Notes under the pieces: model-generated | The model's database searches: none | What the model was told of the DNA's origin: nothing | Seen by the model: the letters and a program-made list of their open reading frames with translations, nothing else | Program-made: the position numbers and the translations under genes | Source of the DNA: Paraburkholderia acidicola | GTDB lineage: Bacteria > Pseudomonadota > Gammaproteobacteria > Burkholderiales > Burkholderiaceae | Direction of reading: 5' to 3' | DNA length: 64,000 nt | Assembly (NCBI RefSeq): GCF_002362315.1 | Contig: NZ_MTZV01000001.1 | Coordinates: forward strand, 434,001 to 498,000 | Part shown: positions 1-8,202 of the stretch, piece after piece | Layout: the number at the start of each line of letters is the position of its first letter | How positions within the stretch are numbered: position 1 is the first letter of the stretch

Positions 1-161
1 TCGCGGCTTTCGCCGAGGAGGATGGAGACGCCACCGTTATCGAGGTAACGCAGAACCACGTCGTCGAGTTCAAGACCGCCAAAGGCCGGGAGCAGGACCG
101 CGTGAGCGTCCTGAATAAGATCGTTCAAGGAAATATCTCCAGTCGGGTAAAGGTGCGCCAT
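1..161 (-). CDS. Glycoside hydrolase family 3-like protein, N-terminal part (truncated by window edge)
   Basis: This minus-strand reading frame starts at the ATG at 161 and runs off the left edge after about 53 codons. It begins MAHLYPTGDISLNDLIQD and continues through AVLLPAFGGLELDD and LRYLDNGGVSILLGES. That layout (a leader, then a strand ending LLPAFGG and a strand ending SILLGES) resembles the start of family 3 beta-N-acetylhexosaminidase/beta-glucosidase enzymes, but only a small part is visible and no catalytic residue is inside the window. A TTG at 128 is an alternative start. It lies 155 bp downstream of the DUF1349 gene on the same strand and appears to have its own promoter (219-246). 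A sugar-cleaving role is an inference. Confidence 0.5.
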   Translation of the reverse strand, partial: MAHLYPTGDISLNDLIQDAHAVLLPAFGGLELDDVVLRYLDNGGVSILLGESR

Positions 162-196
162 CCAAAGCGCCCTGTGGTGCGCGCATCGATCGTCGC

Positions 197-208
197 TTGC
201 TATAGCAA
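197..208. promoter_or_regulatory. Perfect 12-bp palindrome, candidate operator
   Basis: The sequence TTGCTATAGCAA is a perfect palindrome just downstream of the predicted -10 at 219-224, covering roughly +4 to +15 of the transcript. A repressor bound here would block the promoter. The regulator is not known; a DeoR-family gene lies at 9505-10281 and a LysR gene at 3887-4795, but nothing in the sequence ties either one to this site. Confidence 0.35.
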
Positions 209-218
209 TTTATCGCTC

Positions 219-246
219 AGTATAGATCGATATATGGATGCGTCAA
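219..246 (-). promoter_or_regulatory. Predicted sigma-70 promoter for the truncated glycosidase-like gene
   Basis: Read on the minus strand there is a -35 hexamer TTGACG (246-241), a 16-bp spacer and a -10 hexamer TATACT (224-219). The start site would fall near 212, about 50 nt upstream of the ATG at 161. The segment is AT-rich compared with its surroundings. Nothing comparable precedes the DUF1349 gene just upstream, so the glycosidase-like gene may be transcribed independently of the permease/aminotransferase operon. Confidence 0.5.
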
Positions 247-316
247 GGGCGAATGCGCGCAAAATGACGCTCGATTATGCTCGATCTGGAATCAATGAAC
301 CACATCGCCGGGCGGG

Positions 317-898
317 CTATTCGTCGTGGAGGCTCCGGTCGATTGCCGGCCCCACCTGAAAATCGCGAAATGTCGCTTCAAAGCCAGCTCGCTCCGGAGA
401 GGAGCACATCACGCCTACGTCGATGCTTTCGGTAGGCGGAAAATACGCCAGTCTCGCGAGTTGCCACCGCTTGTCCGATTCGCGTAGATATTGAATCCGT
501 ACGGCTGAACCGTGCCTCGTCAAGCGCAATCGCAACGCGTTGGCCGAGCTCGCCAGAGGCTGCATCGACCAGTCGGAATAGTTGTTGGTAACGACGACAG
601 ACATGCAGAGTTGACCATCGGAGAATTCTGTCCCGGCTTTGATCCAGTGCGCCTCGCTTTGACGCATCATCAAACCGGCCTGGTCGTACAGAACCTCGTA
701 GCGAGCATCGACCGTGACCTCTGCGGAAAAATCTCCTGTCACGGTGACGTATCCAAAATGACCCGTATCGCGCCAGAAGTCATAGAAAGTCCCGCGCCAG
801 AAATCTGTCCGATCAGCGGTTTTGACCCACAAGGCGCCGGAGCGAATCTCAGATGCCTGCGGCGCGTTAAGCCAGTTCAGCTCATGCAAACTTGCCAT
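317..898 (-). CDS. DUF1349 domain protein (concanavalin A-like fold)
   Basis: The 193-residue product matches the DUF1349 family: a small all-beta, lectin-like domain with YVTVTGDFSAEVTV near residue 50, a DQAGLMMR segment near residue 72 and the core SDGQLCMSVVVTNNYSDWS near residue 92. Family members are usually about 190-200 residues, so this one looks complete. There is no signal peptide, so it is probably cytoplasmic. A GAGGTG ribosome-binding site precedes the ATG at 898. It sits 39 bp behind the permease gene on the same strand and is likely co-transcribed with permease and aminotransferase. The biochemical role of the family is not established; carbohydrate binding is inferred from the fold. 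Confidence 0.8.
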   Translation of the reverse strand: MASLHELNWLNAPQASEIRSGALWVKTADRTDFWRGTFYDFWRDTGHFGYVTVTGDFSAEVTVDARYEVLYDQAGLMMRQSEAHWIKAGTEFSDGQLCMSVVVTNNYSDWSMQPLASSANALRLRLTRHGSAVRIQYLRESDKRWQLARLAYFPPTESIDVGVMCSSPERAGFEATFRDFQVGPAIDRSLHDE

Positions 899-937
899 AT
901 GTCACCTCGTTTTCATCGGTGCGTGATCGAAGCCGAT

Positions 938-2440
938 CTACAGCCTCGCTTGCCGGGGCCCTGCGACACCACGGTCCAACCTGCCCCTCAACGAAGCCAG
1001 CCACCAGATAGCGCCCATTGCGAGTGCTGCAAGTGTGGTGATGGCCGCGTCATGATTCTCATCGGGTAACGTCAGCGTGACGATGACGACCAGGGTCCAT
1101 GCCCCACCGGTCACGATCATGGGCACAAGCCAGCGACCAAGATCGAACACCCCTTGCGGCGCACTCGGCATATCGCCGCGGCGATGTGCCAGATAAGCGG
1201 CGACCAAGGTCAGAAAGTAAGTCAGGTAGTACGTCAGACCCACCATCGAGTAAATCACCGTGACAAATCCACCGCTCGCGAGATTCAGCACTACCGCAAT
1301 GACCGTGATCAGGACAATTGCGCCTACGGGCGTACCGAACCTCGGATTGACGGACGACAGAAACCCCGAGCCAGGTAGCATCTTGTCCCGCGACAACGCA
1401 AACGTCATACGCGTCGCCACCGCCATGTTCGCAATCAGGCAGGCGAGAATCGACGCGAACGCTACGACAACCATCACACTGCCCGCGACGCGCCCGAGTT
1501 GCAACCGGACCAGATGTATGACCGGGTTCTCCGAATGCGCCAGAAGTTGCTCTACCGACCCCGGAATGGCCATTCCCAGCAAAGCGAACACGACGATACC
1601 GAGGACACTCGATACTACAACCGCCCTGATCATTGCCCGAGGCGCGGTCTTGCGAGGATCCCGGGTTTCTTCGGCAAGGTCGGCGGCACCTTCCCATCCC
1701 AACAGCACGGAAACCGGCAGAAGCGTTGCAAGTGCGATCGTAACGAAATGAATTGGCTGCTTGCTGACAGGATTAGTGTCGACCAGAATCCCCAATCCCT
1801 GCGTGTGAGGAAAAAAGAAGAAGACTCCTCCGATCAACGCGAGCGTCAGTACGACTGTGCCGATGAGCTCGATACATGCCCCCAGGTCGTTCATTCGTGT
1901 TGCGATCCTGATGCCGAACACATTCAGGACACCGACGACAACCGTTGCGCCGATACTCAACAGTTGAATCTGCAACTGCGTCGGGTTGGGCCATATCTCC
2001 GGTGCAAAAACGCTCCCGATAGCCGCCGACGTCGCGGCGGTACCCGCAGCAAACGAGATGAATGCCACCCACCCGGTGAACCAGCCGAAGTGATTCCCGG
2101 CCAGCCGGCTCGACCACTGGTAGGCATAGCCCGTCAGTGGAATCCGTCCCGCGAGGTGCGAATAAACCATCACGATGCAGAACACCAGCGGGATGACGAC
2201 GAGCCACAGCAGAATGCCCACGCCACCCACCCGGGTAAATGGATCCGAGAAAAGGGTGACCACCCCTGTGTTGATCGAAACCATCGAGAACGCAAGGGCG
2301 AAGGACGTGAAGGATCCCATCGTGCGATGCAGCTTCTGCTGATAGCCAAGCGTGGCTAGATCCGCATCGTCGGAGGCTACCTGCTGCTCATCGCTCACTT
2401 CCGGGGCGCGTGCATCGTACGCTGTGGAGGGGACACTCAT
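938..2440 (-). CDS. APC-family amino acid/amine permease
   Basis: This 500-residue protein is an amino acid-polyamine-organocation transporter with about 12 hydrophobic segments. Family features include FALAFSMVSINTGV in the first helix (about residues 48-61), ITLTGYAYQWSSRLAGNHFG-like text near residue 100, and the loop GWEGAADLAEETRDPRKTAP near residue 250, matching the family E-E-T-x-x-P-R segment. The sequence is closest in style to GABA/choline-type permeases of the inner membrane, but the substrate cannot be read from it. Its ATG overlaps the stop codon of the aminotransferase gene by 4 bp (ATGA at 2437-2440), which points to translational coupling and to uptake of the compound that the aminotransferase handles. 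Confidence 0.88.
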   Translation of the reverse strand: MSVPSTAYDARAPEVSDEQQVASDDADLATLGYQQKLHRTMGSFTSFALAFSMVSINTGVVTLFSDPFTRVGGVGILLWLVVIPLVFCIVMVYSHLAGRIPLTGYAYQWSSRLAGNHFGWFTGWVAFISFAAGTAATSAAIGSVFAPEIWPNPTQLQIQLLSIGATVVVGVLNVFGIRIATRMNDLGACIELIGTVVLTLALIGGVFFFFPHTQGLGILVDTNPVSKQPIHFVTIALATLLPVSVLLGWEGAADLAEETRDPRKTAPRAMIRAVVVSSVLGIVVFALLGMAIPGSVEQLLAHSENPVIHLVRLQLGRVAGSVMVVVAFASILACLIANMAVATRMTFALSRDKMLPGSGFLSSVNPRFGTPVGAIVLITVIAVVLNLASGGFVTVIYSMVGLTYYLTYFLTLVAAYLAHRRGDMPSAPQGVFDLGRWLVPMIVTGGAWTLVVIVTLTLPDENHDAAITTLAALAMGAIWWLASLRGRLDRGVAGPRQARL

Positions 2441-3726
2441 TTGACGTTCTCCTCGATCATTCCCAGCACCTCGTCGAGGACATCAAGGGCGCGCGCAAGC
2501 AAAGGACGCTCGATGTCCAGCGGCGGCTTGATCTTGATGAGATTGCCCAGGCCGGCGTAGCGACTTTCGCCGAACAGCACGCCACGCTCAACGCCGAGCC
2601 GATACACCTCCTGCGATTCGTGACGCGCGGGCGTCTTCTTTTCCCGATCGGTGACGAGCTCGAACGACACCATCAGACCCGGGCAGCGGACCTCGCCAAT
2701 CAGCTTGCGGCGCTTCTGCATCTCGAGCAGTCGCTGGGTGGCATATTCGCCCGATTCCTTTGCTTTCGCGCAAAGGTTGTCTGCCTGAATGGCTTCAATC
2801 GTGGCTACGCCTGCCGCGAGCGATACGGGGAAGTGACCAAAAGTGAGTGCCTCTTCCCCTTCATCGAACCACGTGAGACGCTCATCGGCGAGAATACCCG
2901 CGAGCGGGAAACCACCCCCGACGCCCTTGCCGAACACAATGATGTCGGGCAAAACATCGTAATACTCCGAGGCCCACATCGTGCCCATGCGGCCGAAGCC
3001 TGTCTGAACCTCGTCCAGAATGAGCAGAATGCCGTGGCGGTCGCAGATTTCGCGTACCCCCTTGTAATACGAACGCGGAAATTCTATGTGACCGCCATTT
3101 CCCTGTATCGGCTCCATCATCACCGCGGCGACAGGACCGTCGACCCCTTTGGCGATGGCGTCCTCGAGGAGCCCAAGGCACAACTGCGACTCCATCTCGG
3201 GATCCATCCCTAGGCGACTGCGATACGGATAGGGATGCGGAACCCGCGTAAATCTCGGCTGGATCGGCAGGAACGGATTGTTCGGATGGGGCCAGCTGGC
3301 ACCCAGTGTCGCCAGTGAGCGACCGTGATACCCGTCCTGCAGAACGATAAGGTTCTGCGCACCCGGACGATTCTTGAAGGCCAGCTTCATCGCCATTTCT
3401 CCAGCGAGGCTGCCATGCAACGCAAACCCGATCTGGTTCAGATTCCCCGGGGCGATCTCCTGCAGTTTCTTGACCAGCGCGCGACGCGGCAGCGAGTCGA
3501 AGTTCGGCCGGATGTGCATCATCTCGCGGGTTTGAGCGATCGCCGCCTCGACCACCCGTGGGTCATTTGCGCCGAGGTTGTTGGACCACGCCTGCGCCGT
3601 GCAATCGATGTACTCCTTGCCCGTGTCGTCCCACACGAGAGATCCCCGTGCGCGTACGAGCGTGATTTTGTCCGAGGACTTCTGGCCAGCAACTTCTTCC
3701 GTTGTGAATGCGTCTTTTCCACTCAT
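2437..3726 (-). CDS. Class III PLP-dependent aminotransferase
   Basis: The 429-residue product is a fold type I class III aminotransferase (acetylornithine/GABA/omega-amino acid group). The cofactor-binding D-E-V-Q is at about residues 238-241 and the Schiff-base lysine is Lys267 in VFGKGVGGGFPL. The YHG motif is at 133-135. It would transfer an amino group from an omega- or alpha-amino substrate to a keto acid. An AGGAG site precedes the ATG at 3726. It is the first gene of the minus-strand unit aminotransferase - permease - DUF1349, divergent from a LysR regulator with an inverted repeat between them. I cannot decide the substrate; GABA or a similar omega-amino acid is plausible from the permease type. 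Confidence 0.88.
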   Translation of the reverse strand: MSGKDAFTTEEVAGQKSSDKITLVRARGSLVWDDTGKEYIDCTAQAWSNNLGANDPRVVEAAIAQTREMMHIRPNFDSLPRRALVKKLQEIAPGNLNQIGFALHGSLAGEMAMKLAFKNRPGAQNLIVLQDGYHGRSLATLGASWPHPNNPFLPIQPRFTRVPHPYPYRSRLGMDPEMESQLCLGLLEDAIAKGVDGPVAAVMMEPIQGNGGHIEFPRSYYKGVREICDRHGILLILDEVQTGFGRMGTMWASEYYDVLPDIIVFGKGVGGGFPLAGILADERLTWFDEGEEALTFGHFPVSLAAGVATIEAIQADNLCAKAKESGEYATQRLLEMQKRRKLIGEVRCPGLMVSFELVTDREKKTPARHESQEVYRLGVERGVLFGESRYAGLGNLIKIKPPLDIERPLLARALDVLDEVLGMIEENVK

Positions 3727-3824
3727 GTCTCTATCTCCTGTTTCGCGGGGCGCCAGAACTGCGCCTTCGATCGAATCCTAGGAGGTGTAAACGCTGGCTA
3801 GAATGATGAAAAAAAAGTGTATAT

Positions 3825-3841
3825 ATTGGAAATACCAATAA
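3825..3841. promoter_or_regulatory. Candidate LysR-type operator, 17-bp inverted repeat
   Basis: The sequence is TATTGG, five bases, CCAATA, a perfect 6-5-6 inverted repeat that contains a T-N11-A core (3827 to 3839), the classic LysR recognition pattern. It lies about 46 bp upstream of the LysR start at 3887 and about 100 bp upstream of the aminotransferase start at 3726, the expected place for control of both divergent genes. Confidence 0.6.
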
Positions 3842-3886
3842 ATGATGGCGCGGTCCCGACGTGGCACTGCGATGATGGAGTTTTCG

Positions 3887-4795
3887 ATGCATAACTTTGG
3901 GTTCGATCTGCGGCAATTGCGTGCCTTCGTGACGGTCGCCTCCGAACTCAACTTCCTTCGGGCCGCGCAGTTATTGCACGTGTCGCAGCCGACACTTTCG
4001 CAGACCATCCGGCAACTGGAAGGAACCCTCGGCGTCTCCCTTTTCAATCGCAACACCCGCAACGTTGCGCTCACGCAAGCGGGCGAAGAACTGGTCAAAG
4101 ACGCGAAAAAGATTCTGGACTATGCGCAGAAGTTCATCGAGAACGCGGACGATCACGTTCGGGGAATACGCGGCGTACTCAATGTGGGGTTCCTGACAGG
4201 CACAGGTGTTGATCTGATGCCCGAGGTATTGCGTGCCTTTGGTGAAAAATATCCAGAGGTCCGCGTGCTGGTCAAAGAGTTCGACTTCTCAAAGCCGGAG
4301 GCAGGCATCAATGAGGACATGGATGTCGCGATACTCCGACCACCGGTTAGCACCGAGGGCGTTGAACTTGAGATCCTGCTCGAAGAGACGTGCGTGGCAT
4401 GCCTGCCTCAGGCTCATCGTCTGGCCAAGGCCGCTAACCTGAGTATTTATGACCTTCTGGACGAGCCCATTGTCGCGGCGCCCAGTCAGGGTATCTGGCG
4501 AAACTACTGGATTGCTGACGACTACCGTGGCGGGCGGGGAGCTAAGGTCGTTCACGAAGCCGCAACAGTGGAGAGCGAACTTCAGGCAGTGGCATCAGGA
4601 CGCGGCATCAGCATCACTGCATTGTCGACAGCCCTCTTCTATTCGAGGCCCGGTGTCGTTTTCCCGCCCATTCGCGACATGCCGCCCTGCCGGATAGCGG
4701 TCGCCCTGCCTCAGACGGCCACGAAGGCGGCGCGCAATTTTGCTGATATTGCGGTGAATGTCGCTGAAGCGCACCGTGCGCGCGAAGCCGTCTGA
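3887..4795 (+). CDS. LysR-family transcriptional regulator
   Basis: The 302-residue product has an N-terminal winged helix-turn-helix (FDLRQLRAFVTVASELNF, then AAQLLHVSQPTLSQTIRQLE, about residues 5-45) followed by a periplasmic-binding-like effector domain (about 90-295). I chose the ATG at 3887, which gives the usual short leader before the LRQLRAF segment; an upstream ATG at 3842 would start next to the inverted repeat at 3825-3841 and add 15 unusual residues. It is divergent from the aminotransferase-permease unit, which it probably controls. Its C-terminus converges on the iorB-like gene. Confidence 0.88.
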   Translation: MHNFGFDLRQLRAFVTVASELNFLRAAQLLHVSQPTLSQTIRQLEGTLGVSLFNRNTRNVALTQAGEELVKDAKKILDYAQKFIENADDHVRGIRGVLNVGFLTGTGVDLMPEVLRAFGEKYPEVRVLVKEFDFSKPEAGINEDMDVAILRPPVSTEGVELEILLEETCVACLPQAHRLAKAANLSIYDLLDEPIVAAPSQGIWRNYWIADDYRGGRGAKVVHEAATVESELQAVASGRGISITALSTALFYSRPGVVFPPIRDMPPCRIAVALPQTATKAARNFADIAVNVAEAHRAREAV

Positions 4796-4836
4796 GCGGC
4801 TGGTCATCGAGTGTCCCAGCAAGCTAAGTCTTCAAT

Positions 4837-7056
4837 TCAGTAGTTCGTCTTGAACTCTGCGGGGGTAAAGGGTGTCTTTCGAAGTCGAACACCGGTCGCA
4901 TGGAATACTGCATTACTGATTGCAGGCGCGACGGTCAACGCGACCGGCTCGCCTGCACCGACCGGCGGCTGATCAGGACGGTTCAACAACGAAATCGTGA
5001 TCTCCGACGGTAATTCGCTAAAACGCAGGATGGGGTAACTCGTCCAGTCCAGCGACAACATTGCCTTGCCGTCAAAGTGCACTTCTTCCTTGAGCGAACG
5101 GCTAAGCGCCTGAACCACGCCCCCTTGTATCTGGTTGCGTAGCCCGTCAGGATTCACAATCAAACCGCAGTCGTGTGCGACAAACACACGTGTGACACGA
5201 ATCTCGCCACTGTGAGTGTCCACCGAAGCCTGGCACACCATCGCTACATAAGCTCCACCTGGCTCAAGTTGTGCGAGCGCAACCCCAACACCCTCGCGAA
5301 CCGTGGCACCACGCCTGTTTGCATTGGCACGACGCGTAGCCCAGTTCGATATCGCTCTCACCTCTCGAAGAACCGCGATCGCGCGCGTGTCGCTCAGATG
5401 TGCGAGGCGTAACTCGACTGGATCGCGCGAAGAAAGGCTGGCTAACTCATCGAGAAACGACTCATTCGCGAATGCATTTGCCACTGCTCCGAGACCACGC
5501 ATTGCTGAAGGACGCAGGGCGCCATCGGGTAGCCAACGTACTGCGACCCTTTCGTCAGTAAAGTGGTAAAGCGTTCTTGCACAATCGTCTCCGCCGTAGC
5601 GAATCGGCTTGGGTGACAGCCCCAGCATTCTGCCCGGCAACAGGTTTCCCGCATTACCAAACGGCCGCGAGATGTGCGTCGGGGTGGATACCAGGTATGC
5701 CCAGCTATCGACCCTTCCTGTTGCGTCGATACTGCCTTTAACCTGAATTTCCATTGCGGGACCTTTGGGATCCCAACCGTGTTCGTCATGCCGCATCCAT
5801 TGCACGCGGACGGGGCGTTTAAACGCCTGCGAAAGAACCGCGGCTTCGGCCGACGCGTCGTCCGCGCCGTTATGACCGTAGCATCCGGAACCTTCCACCC
5901 AGACAAGACGCACTTGGCTTGCTGGCAGATTGATCAAGGCAGCGATGGCGTCGCGCGTCCCAAACGAACTTTGGGTCGCGGACCATACGACCGCAGAGTC
6001 ATTCCTGACATCTGCGACCCCACAGGAAGGTCCGATCGACCCGTGAGTTTGATACGGTGTCCGATAGGTGACGCTCAGGCGCTTCGACGCCTTGTCAAAA
6101 GCGTGACTGGCATCGCCAGCTTGACGTAATTCCTCAGTCTCCCCCTGCTCCGCACGCATCGTGTCATATATCGCCGAACTCTCGATCGAGTCTTGCGGCA
6201 ACGTCCATTTGACTACGAGCGTCCGCGACGCGGAGACCGCCTGGAACTCCTGCTCGCAGACGACCGCAACGAAGTTATGTTTGACGAAAACAGCGATGAA
6301 TCCCGGCAGATCAGCCACGCTGTTCCGATCCACGTCTATCAACGTTGCGCCACTGAGCGGCGGATGAATCACGCGAGCGTGCACCATGCCCGGTAGCCGT
6401 AGATTCTGAAGGTACGCGTGAGTACCGGCCACCTTCTCCGGCAGATCAATCCGCTGAACCGGCTTGCCAATTACATTAAAAGCGGATGCTCGCTTTAACG
6501 TTGCCTCTTTATCGACCGGCAGTGTCGCCCATGCTGGCGGGATCACATCGCCATATGCAACCGCGCGTTGCGGATTTGAGGTTACGCGGACATATCCGTC
6601 CCGGGTACTCAACTGACTTATCGGCACCGCCAGCGCGTTCGACGCCTGTTTGACCAGAAACATCCGGGCCGTCGCGCACGCGCGGCGTACCGGTAGTGCG
6701 CTGTTCTTGATCGTCATGCTGCCAAACGTCCCTCCCTGATCGACAGCAATGGCAGTGTCGCCCATTGTCACCGTCACACTCGCAACCGATATGTCGAGTT
6801 CCTCAGCAACGAGTTGCGCGAGTGCCGTCTGCACGCCAGTGCCAAGTTCCACCTTCCCTGCGTACAACGTAACCGCGCCATTCCTTGCGATCGAGAGCCA
6901 TGCGCTTATATGTCCCGCGTCCTGCGATTTCGGCGCTTCGGTTTCACTGCCTGTAACCGCATACGCAGGCGAAATCGACCGTGGCATGAACAACGGAAAC
7001 GAAAACGATATGGCGAGACCACCGCCCATTTTCAGAAGCTGCCGGCGGCTGGTCAT
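4837..7056 (-). CDS. Molybdopterin-binding oxidoreductase large subunit, isoquinoline 1-oxidoreductase beta type
   Basis: The 739-residue product is a xanthine oxidase-family molybdenum hydroxylase large subunit of the IorB/aldehyde dehydrogenase type. It begins MTSRRQLLKMGGG, a twin-arginine signal (Arg4-Arg5), so the folded enzyme is exported to the periplasm. The family catalytic glutamate lies in the C-terminal VGAGEPVALT (about Glu703). The ATG at 7056 is preferred over an upstream one at 7122 because it gives the Tat signal at the N-terminus, has a strong AAGGAGG site 6 nt upstream and overlaps the small-subunit stop by 4 bp. It hydroxylates an N-heterocycle or oxidises an aldehyde; the substrate is not known. 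Confidence 0.88.
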   Translation of the reverse strand: MTSRRQLLKMGGGLAISFSFPLFMPRSISPAYAVTGSETEAPKSQDAGHISAWLSIARNGAVTLYAGKVELGTGVQTALAQLVAEELDISVASVTVTMGDTAIAVDQGGTFGSMTIKNSALPVRRACATARMFLVKQASNALAVPISQLSTRDGYVRVTSNPQRAVAYGDVIPPAWATLPVDKEATLKRASAFNVIGKPVQRIDLPEKVAGTHAYLQNLRLPGMVHARVIHPPLSGATLIDVDRNSVADLPGFIAVFVKHNFVAVVCEQEFQAVSASRTLVVKWTLPQDSIESSAIYDTMRAEQGETEELRQAGDASHAFDKASKRLSVTYRTPYQTHGSIGPSCGVADVRNDSAVVWSATQSSFGTRDAIAALINLPASQVRLVWVEGSGCYGHNGADDASAEAAVLSQAFKRPVRVQWMRHDEHGWDPKGPAMEIQVKGSIDATGRVDSWAYLVSTPTHISRPFGNAGNLLPGRMLGLSPKPIRYGGDDCARTLYHFTDERVAVRWLPDGALRPSAMRGLGAVANAFANESFLDELASLSSRDPVELRLAHLSDTRAIAVLREVRAISNWATRRANANRRGATVREGVGVALAQLEPGGAYVAMVCQASVDTHSGEIRVTRVFVAHDCGLIVNPDGLRNQIQGGVVQALSRSLKEEVHFDGKAMLSLDWTSYPILRFSELPSEITISLLNRPDQPPVGAGEPVALTVAPAISNAVFHATGVRLRKTPFTPAEFKTNY

Positions 7057-7514
7057 ACCGCCCCTCCTTTGGCTGCATCTTCCACAGCGGCGAGAATGCG
7101 GAAATGAGTCCCGCATCGACAAAGGTTGCCGTCCAGCGCCGCAACGATCTCATCCCTTGTTGCATGAGGTGTCTTATCGAGCAGAGCCGATGACGTCATG
7201 ATCATGCCGCTTATGCAGTAACCGCATTGTGCAGCCTGGTGTCTCACGAATGAGGAAATCAACGGGTGCGGTGGATCGCGTCTTGCAAGCCCCTCGACTG
7301 TCGTGACGGGTTGTGTAACTGCCTGCACCGGAATCACACAAGAACGTATTGCCGCATTGCCGAGATGCACCGTACACGCCCCACATTGAGCAAGCCCACA
7401 GCCGAATTTGGGTCCGTTTAGGTGCAACTCATTGCGCAAAACGTAGAGCAACGGTGTGTCAGGACTCGACGCGACCTCATGTGGCGCTCCATTGACAACA
7501 ATAGTCTGCGGCAT
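7053..7514 (-). CDS. [2Fe-2S] subunit of the molybdenum hydroxylase, isoquinoline 1-oxidoreductase alpha type
   Basis: The 153-residue product carries the two [2Fe-2S] clusters of molybdenum hydroxylases. The plant-ferredoxin-type cysteines are in GPKFGCGLAQCGACTVHLG and the following RSC, and the second set is in QCGYCISGM and LCRCGTHFRI. It passes electrons from the molybdenum centre of the large subunit. I use the ATG at 7514 (MPQTIVVNG), because the upstream ATG at 7541 adds nine residues without family resemblance. It has no signal of its own and would be carried out with the Tat-bearing large subunit. No FAD subunit or cytochrome c partner is encoded nearby. Confidence 0.9.
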   Translation of the reverse strand: MPQTIVVNGAPHEVASSPDTPLLYVLRNELHLNGPKFGCGLAQCGACTVHLGNAAIRSCVIPVQAVTQPVTTVEGLARRDPPHPLISSFVRHQAAQCGYCISGMIMTSSALLDKTPHATRDEIVAALDGNLCRCGTHFRILAAVEDAAKGGAV

Positions 7515-7619
7515 GCTTGTCTCTCGGATGGATGAGTGCAATGCGAGGGGTTCCAGCGGCTTTTCCCTGAAGTCAGGTGTTGCTTGACCAACGACCTGCG
7601 CGTGTCGATTGGTTGTCGC

Positions 7620-8111
7620 TCAGTTTGCACTTACGCACTGACCCGTCCTGCACTTATCGCCGACGACAGCCACACCTTCAATTTCGATCTTCCATCCAGG
7701 TTGCGCCAGATCCTTGATCGTGATCAGAGAGCTCGCAGGGTAATTGCCGTCGGGAAAGTATTTTTTCCTCAACTTGACGAACGTATCTCCATCCTTTTCG
7801 TCCTTGATGAAGACAGTCATCGTCGTAATATCGGCGTTCGTACCGCCTGCTTTCTTGAGCGTCTTCGAGAAGTTCGAGAAAATCAGTTCGATCTGGGCAT
7901 CCAGATCGTTCGATATGTCCTTCCCGTTCGCATCCCTGTTTCCGCCTTCCCCCGCCAGAAAAACCATGTGACCGCCATCAGTGACAACGGCTGTCGAGTA
8001 CGCACGGCTTTTCTCGAATGGACCGCTGACGTAGTCTGCGGCGAAGCTTTGGGTGAGTCCGGCTGACATCAGGATGAACGACAGACACACACTCATGGAC
8101 AGATTTTTCAC
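7620..8111 (-). CDS. Exported Rid-family (YjgF/YER057c/UK114) protein lacking the catalytic arginine
   Basis: The 163-residue product has a cleavable signal peptide (MKNLSMSVCLSFILMSAG, cleavage near Ala24-Ala25) followed by a complete Rid domain ending in GWKIEIEGVAVV. RidA deaminases have an arginine in a P-A-R-S motif that binds the imine substrate; here the motif reads Y-P-A-S-S, with Ser127 in the arginine position. It therefore belongs to the Rid subgroups thought not to act as imine deaminases. It lies between the DoxX gene and the molybdenum hydroxylase genes on the same strand, so a periplasmic job tied to the hydroxylase product is possible, but this is inference. Confidence 0.85.
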   Translation of the reverse strand: MKNLSMSVCLSFILMSAGLTQSFAADYVSGPFEKSRAYSTAVVTDGGHMVFLAGEGGNRDANGKDISNDLDAQIELIFSNFSKTLKKAGGTNADITTMTVFIKDEKDGDTFVKLRKKYFPDGNYPASSLITIKDLAQPGWKIEIEGVAVVGDKCRTGQCVSAN

Positions 8112-8202
8112 TTTCCTGACTCCTGGTTAACCACCATTTGAGTACTGTGATTTACGGCTCCGCACGATCCTCTTCCCTGCATCAGCCTCTATGTCTCTTC
8201 GA

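Noticed and set aside
1499..2359. 286-codon plus-strand open frame opposite the permease gene
   Set aside because: Antisense shadow, polar and without motif, while the minus strand encodes a membrane transporter with clear family features.
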